Below the pieces are notes generated by a model that saw nothing but the letters and a program-made list of their open reading frames with translations, did not search any database and was not told the origin of the DNA. Positions 16,101-21,782 of a DNA stretch of 21,782 nucleotides are shown piece after piece (within the stretch, counting starts at the first letter, position 1; each line of letters starts with the position of its first letter). Made by a program: the position numbers and the translations under genes. Source of the DNA: Pavlovales sp. CCMP2436 (taxonomy: Eukaryota > Haptophyta > Pavlovophyceae > Pavlovales). The stretch covers positions 3,398-25,179 of the forward strand of contig MU631646.1 in the NCBI GenBank assembly GCA_026770615.1, given 5' to 3'.

Positions 16101-19100
16101 TAGAATTATAATAGATTGATATATATAATCAAATTACATATATACATGCACATGTGACAATAAAATATGCGTACCGTAATTTTATATATGCATATTAATA
16201 TAATGAATATAATTATTAATGTGTACCGTGCGTCTCCCTATTAATAACATATATAATCACATGTGAGCGTGCGTACCGTGTGCCTCCAGCGCGCCAAGCA
16301 GCTCGCCCAGCGCCGCCCCCTCCGCCGCCGGGACGAGCGCGGCGCACGCGCGCGCGCGGTGCCAGGCCACGAGGGCAGGCAGGCCGCTCCCCGCAGCCTC
16401 CGCCGCGACGTCGCACACGCCCAGCGGCGCGGCGGCGGCCGGCGCGGAGGGCACGCGCCCGCCGAAGAGCGCTGCCGCCAGCCGGGCCGCGCCGCCGACC
16501 GAGCGGGCGCTGCTCAGCGCCGCGTGCTGCGGGCCGCGCGGCGTGGCCCCGCCGGCCGCGGCGATGGTGCCAAGCCGCGCGTGCAGGGAGAGCGGGTCGG
16601 TGCGCGCAGCCAGCGCGGCGTCAGCGGGTCCGGCCGCGTGCAGCCACGTGCTGACGGCGCCCACGCCGCGCAGCGCGATCGCCGCCCAGGCGCGCGCGGG
16701 CGCAGTCGGCTGCGCGTCGAAGCTGAGGGCGAAATGATAACAATCGAAATCGTCATCATCATCAGAGTAGTAGTAATAGTAGTAGAAACTAGAAAAATAA
16801 ATAAAAAGGGGGGGGGTCACCTACCTGAGTGTGGTGTTGCCCGGCAGCAGACGCGCGAAGGCCGAGGCGGCAGATGAGGAGCCGCGCCTCGGCAATGCGC
16901 CCTCCGCGCGCCCCGCCCCCGCCCCCTCTGGCGCAAAGAGGAGACGCGCGCCAACACACACCAGCCCTCTCTCCTCCCACGCACGCGCAGCGAGGGCCAA
17001 GACGAACGCGGCGCCCGGGCTGCCGGCCACACCTGATAGCATAGGGGAGTAGTATGAGTAAACAAGAGCGACGACAATGAGAACAGTAAGAATCACAGAA
17101 TGAAAGAGGAACAACACGAACAAAATAAAAAATGAGATGAGATGAGATGAGATGAGAGGAGAGGAGAGGAGAGGAGAGGAGAGGAGAGGAGAGGAGATGA
17201 GATGAGATGAGATGAGATGAGATGAGATGAGATGAGATGAGATGAGATGAGATGAGATGAGATGAGATGAGATGAAATGAAGTGAAATGAAATGATTCTA
17301 CTCATAGAGCAACACCTCCTGCACCCCCGTGGGCGTCGAGCGGCACCACCATGACGGTCAGCTCGTGCGGCGGGGCCTCGCCGCAGCCGCCGTCGCCTGC
17401 CCCGTCGAAGCAGCGCGCGGCGCGGAAGGCAGCGCAGCGGTCGAAGAGCGGAGCGCCCTGCGCCTGCTGCTGTTGTCGTTGTTGTTGTTGGTGTTGGTGT
17501 TATTGTTGGTGGTGTGGTGTTGTTGTTGTTGGTGGTGGTGTTGTTAACGCGCTTTTGTTAGGATGACTAATACCATAGGTAGTAGCAGTAGAATGAGTAT
17601 GAGTATGATGATGATTATCACACTTGGTTGTACTATCATGACTATCATTACTATGGTGTGTACCTGCGTCTGCGCCGCGCCCGTGGGCCCCCGCAGCACA
17701 GCTGCGGTGGCGGCGAGCGGCTGGTTCAGTGTGCCCGACTGCGACTCCTCGGTCGGCAGCCTTTGCCTCGGCACGTCCAGCCTGCTCCCCTGGCCCAGCG
17801 GCAGGGAGGGCGGCAGCGGCGTGGGCGCCACGAGGAGGCGCAGCGGCGTCTGCTCGAGCCAGCGGGACACCTGTTAGTTATTGTTATTAGTGGCGTTCTC
17901 ATTAGTGTTGTTGTGCTTATTCATATTGTGATTGTTGTCATGACTCGGGTGATTACTACTCGTGAGTAGTATTGTTCCTGCTGCTGTTCTTCCTCTTCTT
18001 CGTGTTTCTTCTGCTTCTTCCTCTTCTTCATCTTCTTCTTCTTCTTTCATATTGTTGCGATTACTACTCGTAGTATTTTATTGTTTTATTGTTGCTACTG
18101 TTCTTCCTCTTCCTCTTCGTCGCGTTTCGTGTTTTTTACTTTTCTTCCTGTTTCGACCTCCCTCCTCTTCCTGCTCCACCGCCATCTTGGATTCTCATCA
18201 TCAGCATCATTTGTTGATTCTTGTTTTGTCATGTGTTGATTCTTATTCCGTTACCTGCCCCTCCTCACTCTCCTCCAATGCCATCACGAGCGCGCGGCCA
18301 CGCGGCTGCGTCGCCTTTGCGCCCGCCGCACCCGCCCCGCCGTCCGTAGGCGCTAATGGCCAGGCGACCTATGATTTGGGGGGGGGGGGGGGGTGTTGTT
18401 ATTGCCGTTATAATCTTATTGCCATTATTCTTCTTACTCTTATCCTCATTATTCTCATCCTCGTTATCATCATCATCATCATTCTACTTCTCATAATTGG
18501 CGTACCAGCATTGCCCCAGCGAGCAAGGGTGCACGCATGCCCTGCGGCGCGGGCAGCTGCCCACCGGCGCCCGGTGCGGCGGCGAAGACGTGTGCGAGGA
18601 GGCAGCCCAGCTCCGCCTCGCACAGCAAGCTCAGCGGGATCGCAACGGTCACCAGCGGAGAGGCAGGAGCAGAAACAGAGGCAGAGAGCGAGGCAGGAGG
18701 CGCGAGCGAGGGCAGCGGCGGCGAGCGCGAGATGACCTCCTCGAAGAGCGACAGCCCCCCGCCGCGCGAGCCGACGAGCGTCGCGCTGCTCGCGGCGACG
18801 CTCACGCCCAAGGCCGCACCGTGAGCCGCGGCGTGCGCGCCAGAGCCGCGCGCTGCGTCGAGCAGCCGCACGTACTCGCGCGCGAGCGTTGCGGCCGCCT
18901 CGGCTTCGGCCTCCACTCGTGCAGCCTCTGCCGCCACAGCCGCCGCCGCTTTGGCCGCCACGGCCACTGCCTGCTGGCGCGCAGCTGCGGCCGCTGCGAG
19001 GGCCTCGGCGGCGCGCGTCGCCGCCTCCGCCGCCTCCGCCGCTGCCTCCGCCCTCGCCACCTCCTGTGCCACCTCCGCCAAGCGCTGCGCAGCGCGCTTT

Positions 19101-20392
19101 CGCTCGGCCGCCTCTTCCTTTTCGCGCCTGAGCGTGAGCGCCTGCGCGTCTGCTTGCAGCTTGAGCTGAGCCGAGCGCATCGCAGCCACGAGCGTCTGTG
19201 CGGGCTCGGGCGGGGCCTGCGGCTCGGCCGGAGGCGGGAGCTGCTGTGCGGGCTGCTGCTGCGCGCTCGTGCCGGTACTGACCGGCTTGCCTTCGACGCT
19301 CTCGCCCGCCACCGCCCACGCGGTGCGCGCGCGAGGCGGGTGCGGCGCGTCGTCCTGCGCTGCCCTTGTCGCCTTGCGCGCTGCCGTCACGTCACCCACC
19401 TCCGCACCTGTCGACGTGGCGCGCGGCTTCGCGGCCGGCGCGCTCATCGGTCGGCCGCGGAAGGCGGCTGAAGGCGGTGGCCCGCGCAACTGCAAGCGGG
19501 TGGCGGCCCAGCCTAGCTCCTCGTCATCGCTCTCCTCGTCCACCTCCTCGCCGCCTCCGCCGCGCCCTCCGTAGCTCGTGCGCCCGCCGCCCCGATCGTA
19601 CCCCGCGCCGCGGCCGCCGCGGCCACCGCGGCCGCCGCGGCCAAGCGCGGCCGCGGCGCTCTGCGGCCGCGCGCCTCGCCCAGCGGCAGCAGAGCTGTGC
19701 GGGCGGGCGGCGGGCGGCTCCTCGTCGCTCGTGTCGCTGCAGTCGCTCATCTCGGGGTCAGCGGCGGGGCGCGCGGGCGCGCTGAGTGCGGGTGGCGCCG
19801 CTCCGCTCGGCTGCCCCGCCGCCTCGGCGGCATTCGGCTGCGGGGGCGCACGCGCGGGCGCAGGCAACTCGGCGGCCGCCCAGCCCGCGCTCGCATCGGG
19901 GGCCGCGCGGAAGAATGGGCGGACGGGGTCGGCGTCCGAGTCGTCCGACGAGTCGTCGGCGCAGATGGATGGCAGCTGCATGCGCACCTCGTCGTGGATG
20001 GCGCGGATCTCGGAGCCGAGGTCGCGCGTGAAAATGGAGTAGCCCGACGGGCCGGCGTTCTCGCCGCCGCGCGCGTCGTCGGTGCCGCCCAGCAGCCCGT
20101 GCGCGGCCACGACCGCCTCGCAGCCGCACAGGTCGAGCGAGACCCAGCGCAGCCGGCAGTCCTCGGGCGTGCACGCCGCCAGCCCGCCGTGCGCGCGCAG
20201 GTGCGCCGCGGTGGCCGCCCAGTCGAAGCACGTGCGTCTCGCAATCGTCGCGAGCAGCCGATCGAGCTGGAGCGTCCAGCCCGCGCCGCCGCTCGGAGTG
20301 GCGGCGACGCTCGGCCCGGCGGAGAGTAGAGCACCTGGGTGGAAGTAGAGCTTGGAGGCCTCGAGCCGCGCCTCAACGCCCGCGCTGTCCAT
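12148..20392 (-). CDS. Giant NDK-array protein: SANT-like N-terminus, RGG linker, coiled coil and about six degenerate NDP-kinase domains (12 exons)
   Basis: Exons on the minus strand: 20392-18506, 18368-18255, 17870-17664, 17463-17316, 17032-16825, 16722-16277, 15429-15172, 14884-14829, 14740-14506, 14309-13711, 13415-13307, 13097-12148. All eleven introns are GT-AG and every phase closes, giving 5217 nt, 1738 residues. N-terminus: SANT/Myb-like segment 39-87 (LDRLLATIARRTCFDW, CTPEDCRLRWVSLDL); acidic patches near 146-155 and 214-225; RGG box 251-281; Ala/Glu/Arg coiled coil about 405-515. Then NDK-like units at about 578-736, 768-945, 980-1110, 1170-1386, 1412-1563 and 1605-1725. The fifth is clearest: VPLLVKAHVLERGHL (K1420), AGFEVEGVRLL, GTCAVLALRCPAALRLLRHL, VFGLDDARNGVQ. 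The histidine of the RNxxH motif is Q1545 there, L924 in unit 2, a Phe in units 3 and 4 and S1708 in unit 6; unit 1 is too diverged to align. So no NDP-kinase activity is expected. Multi-NDK proteins (NME7, NME8) are axonemal or microtubule-associated; a flagellar scaffold is inference. Exon 4 could start at 17457 instead. Confidence 0.75.
13113..13150. repeat. TA dinucleotide repeat in intron 11
   Basis: Nearly pure (TA)n close to the acceptor of the last exon (13098). Translated in one frame it gives an Ile/Tyr run that can be mistaken for a transmembrane N-terminus of a separate gene. Confidence 0.9.
13495..13556. repeat. 22-bp tandem repeat in intron 10
   Basis: Units at 13495-13516, 13517-13538 and 13539-13556 (last one incomplete), each starting TGTGRC and containing CTGGGCAG. 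The rest of this intron is partly G-rich (G tracts near 13433-13447). Confidence 0.85.
14885..15171. other. Intron 7 of the NDK-array gene, AT-rich
   Basis: Almost entirely A and T, with (TAA)n near 15008-15022 and tandem GATCATA units near 15054-15078. It stands out sharply against the GC-rich exons on either side. Confidence 0.75.
15699..15741 (-). repeat. Duplicated fragment of exon 7 and its acceptor
   Basis: On the minus strand CAAAG|GCTTTGCACT and the following roughly 30 bases repeat the true exon 7 start at 15429 (GCAG|GCTTTGCACT) with scattered changes; both read GFAL in the same phase. The AG is retained, so it could act as a cryptic 3' splice site. It has no matching donor that keeps a long frame. 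Confidence 0.75.
15778..15829 (+). repeat. Dispersed 52-bp repeat, copy 1
   Basis: Begins GCTCAGACCAGCACAAC and ends AGCTTGAATCCCTAT. It differs from 15964-16015 at five positions, and its last 32 bases before CTAT are the exact inverse of 11692-11723. The AGCTTGAATCC end resembles a tRNA B-box (GGTTCGAATCC). Confidence 0.9.
15964..16015 (+). repeat. Dispersed 52-bp repeat, copy 2
   Basis: Begins GCTCAGACCCGCACAAC and ends AGCTCGAATCCCTAT, about 90 percent identical to the copy at 15778-15829, same orientation. Its AGCTCGAATCC agrees with the tRNA B-box consensus at 9 of 11 positions. Confidence 0.9.
17132..17290. repeat. GAGAT/GAGAG pentanucleotide satellite in intron 4
   Basis: About 150 bases of GATGA units with a central block of GAGGA units. 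Purine-only plus T on the plus strand. It lies wholly inside intron 4 (17315-17033) of the NDK-array gene and produces an artificial Ile-Ser-Ser-His ORF on the minus strand. Confidence 0.95.
17471..17545. repeat. GTT/GGT repeat in intron 3
   Basis: TGTTGTTGGTG-type run beside the exon 4 acceptor. On the coding strand it is an AAC/CAG-rich tract with several AG dinucleotides, which is why the exact start of exon 4 (17463 or 17457) is uncertain by two codons. Confidence 0.85.
17978..18055. repeat. TTC/TCT-rich tract in intron 2
   Basis: Pyrimidine-rich CTTCTTC run on the plus strand (purine-rich on the coding strand) inside intron 2 (18254-17871). No coding content. Confidence 0.8.
18378..18393. 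repeat. 16-G homopolymer in intron 1
   Basis: Uninterrupted G run on the plus strand, i.e. a C tract on the coding strand directly before the exon 2 acceptor (AG at 18370-18369), where it can serve as the pyrimidine tract. Its length is likely to be unstable or miscounted in sequencing. Confidence 0.85.
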
Positions 20393-20465
20393 CCTTCACC
20401 GTCCGGGTTGGGTCACTCGAGCGCGGGGAGAGCCCTCTCTGTTAAAAGGTCCGCGCAAATCCAGG
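20393..20465. promoter_or_regulatory. Compact divergent promoter region (73 bp)
   Basis: Only 73 bases separate the ATG of the minus-strand NDK-array gene (20392) from the ATG of the plus-strand seven-transmembrane gene (20466). Both start sites and 5' UTRs must fit here or overlap the opposite gene. No TATA box is evident; GGGTTGGGTCACTCGAGCG near 20404-20422 is the most motif-like part. Confidence 0.5.
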
Positions 20466-21691
20466 ATGTCAGGATCTAGATCTTCGGCCGGTTGGATCCC
20501 AAGACCCGCCGGTATCTTCTGGGGCCGCTTGGGTATACGCGGGGTTCTCGCGCTCGCGCTGCTCGCGCTGCCGGCCTCGGTGGCCAAGGTGCTCGAGGGC
20601 CACGTGACGGGCAGCGCGCAGCTCCACAGCGCTGACCCCCACCTCGTCGTGCTGGGCACCTTTGGCTTTGAGTGCATCATGGGGACCTGCGGCAAGACCG
20701 TGCCCGAGGCCGAGGCCGCCTTTTTCGAGAAAGGGATGATCCACATCGAGGCGCACGGTGACCCCTTCATCAAGGGGCAGGAGATCGCGATGTTCTCCTC
20801 CGAGCCGTGGGTCAACAAGTCGGCGTGGAAGCAGATCTGGCGCAACCGCCAGCTCTCGTGCGCGGCCAAGCGGCAGCACGCCATCTTCACGCTGCCGCTC
20901 ACCACCAGCGAGGGCGAGCCGGTCGACTACCGCGCCTCGAATGTCGACGCGGTCGACTTCTACCACGCACTGCGGCTCAGCTCGCGCCCACTGTTCGTGC
21001 ATATCGTCGCGCTCAACTGCGCACCGGAGTACCAAGGCGCCCTCTCGATGTACTACAAGGTGACGCTGCAGAACCCGGGCGGCTGGTGGGGCGCGCAGTT
21101 CTCCTACGACGACCAGAGCATCCTACGCACGCACATCCTCGCCTTTCTCGCGCTCGGCGCACTCGCCGCGCTCGCCGCGCACTCGCTGATCGGGCTGCAG
21201 GCGGCGCAGCTCAGCCACCCGCCGCTGCTGGTGCTGGGTGGTGCGCTCGGCGGCTTCGCGCTCTCGCACCTGCTCGACATCTTCTTCTACGCGGACTACG
21301 CCTCGCATGGGCACGGGCCCGAGGGTGTGCTCGTCATGTGCGTGCCGCTGGTCACCGGGCTGGCCCCCGCCGAGCGCCCCCCCGCCCCTCCCCCCGCCTA
21401 GCGTGCGCTGAACCCCCCCCCCCTCTGGTTGTGCTCGCGCAGGTCGGAGGTGCTGAGCACGTGCTCCGACTTGGTGGTGATGGTCCTCTACCTTATGCTC
21501 TCACAGGGCTGGCGCATAACCGACGACCACATGCCCCAGCGCGACCAGATGCTGATCGGCGGGGCGGTCCTGGTCTACTGTGTGTGCTACGTGCTCATCT
21601 ACACAGTGGACTACGCGCTGCGCGACCCGGCGGACGAGGTGTACGTGCTGCTGACCACGGGCGCTTTCTTCCTCGTCCTCATCCGCATCAT
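20466..21691 (+). CDS. Seven-transmembrane protein of the GPR180/TMEM145 (intimal thickness-related receptor) type, 3' end outside window
   Basis: Exons 20466-21337 and 21443-21691. The intron (105 bases, GTGCGT...GCGCAG) joins in phase at residue 291 (GVLVM / SEVLSTCSDL). The ATG at 20466 precedes a signal sequence or anchor (residues 23-40, GIRGVLALALLALPASVA). A lumenal or extracellular domain (about 45-210) ends in WWGAQFSYDDQSIL, then hydrophobic helices follow: HILAFLALGALAALAAHSL; LLVLGGALGGFALSHLLDIFFYA; LVVMVLYLMLSQGWRIT; LIGGAVLVYCVCYVLIYTV; VLLTTGAFFLVLIRIM. The FSxDDQxIL lead-in, the D-FFYA helix end and the QGWRIT turn are typical of the rhodopsin-like GPCR transmembrane domain of GPR180/TMEM145. 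Five of seven helices are present. A donor-like GTGCGC at 21692 and pyrimidine-rich sequence after it suggest a second intron. The ligand and role in algae are unknown; wider GOST-family trafficking proteins are the alternative. Confidence 0.7.
21338..21442 (+). other. Intron 1 of the GPR180/TMEM145-type gene
   Basis: Begins GTGCGT and ends CTCGCGCAG, with a C-rich middle including a run of 10 Cs. Reading through it gives a Pro-rich tail and a stop at 21399, which is not the real C-terminus, because the family's third helix follows in phase after the acceptor. Confidence 0.75.
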
Positions 21692-21782
21692 GTGCGCGCA
21701 GCTGCCACCCTCTCGCCGCTGCCCGCTCGCCAGCCCGACGCGCGCGAGTGGGTTGGGGCGGGCGCTCATGCCGCTCTCCCCC

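Larger units (their letters stand above)
15430..16276. other. Intron 6 of the NDK-array gene, large and repeat-laden
   Basis: At 847 bases this is the longest intron of the gene. It holds an (ATA/ATT)n block (about 15520-15690), a copied piece of the exon 7 start with its AG (15699-15741), two copies of a 52-bp dispersed repeat, and near its donor end a duplicated donor-like sequence (GCACGGTACAC on the minus strand near 16222, beside the real CACACGGTACGC at 16277). Confidence 0.75.

Noticed and set aside
17093..17305. Frame encoding repeated Ile-Ser-Ser-His units
   Set aside because: Pure translation of the GATGA satellite in intron 4; not a gene.
18497..19471. Plus-strand open frame of 324 codons opposite exon 1 of the NDK-array gene
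   Set aside because: Arg/Leu-rich shadow of the coding strand with no domain; the minus frame has a SANT-like segment, a coiled coil and consistent splicing.
21338..21401. C-terminal tail and stop of the seven-transmembrane frame read through the intron
   Set aside because: Pro-rich nonsense from a C-rich intron; the family's next helix follows in phase after the acceptor at 21442.

Overview
The window looks like nuclear DNA of a GC-rich unicellular alga with a secondary plastid and flagella. A haptophyte or similar chromist is my best guess. The reasons are: very GC-rich coding exons set against AT-rich or simple-repeat introns and spacers; spliceosomal GT-AG introns; a RelA/SpoT-type ppGpp hydrolase carrying a signal-peptide-plus-transit style N-terminus; a eukaryotic replication-initiation protein; and a giant protein built of degenerate NDP-kinase domains, a domain common in flagellar proteins. 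I see no bacterial operons, rRNA, tRNA or CRISPR array.

Layout. (1) 413-1375 (+): HD-domain ppGpp hydrolase without a synthetase domain. (2) 1376-3375: repeat-rich spacer with a GTCGTTC box family, a GC-rich inverted satellite and a frameshifted coding remnant on the minus strand (2164-2723). (3) 3376-7110 (-): a Treslin/TICRR (Sld3-type) replication factor with eight tandem full-consensus CDK sites. (4) 7942-8655 (+): two-exon FUN14 membrane protein with an EF-hand loop inside the domain. (5) 9074-10480 (-): presequence-bearing protein whose C-terminal half resembles the RelA/SpoT synthetase fold. (6) 10481-12147: gene-poor DNA with repeats and an exon-like relic. (7) 12148-20392 (-): a 12-exon gene rebuilt here by matching every splice site and phase. 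It encodes about 1738 residues: a SANT-like N-terminus, an RGG-rich acidic linker, an Ala-rich coiled coil and about six tandem NDK-like domains, with no catalytic histidine in the five copies where the motif can be aligned. Its introns hold a different simple repeat each, and intron 6 holds a dispersed repeat and a duplicated piece of exon 7. (8) 20466-21691 and beyond (+): start of a seven-transmembrane GPR180/TMEM145-type protein, only 73 bp from the start of gene 7 and divergent from it.

The genes do not form one pathway, but two themes recur. ppGpp metabolism appears as a hydrolase-only gene and a synthetase-like gene about 8 kb apart. The other theme is eukaryotic scaffold or regulatory proteins (Treslin, the NDK-array protein). 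All functional calls come from motifs recognised by eye; no search was run.
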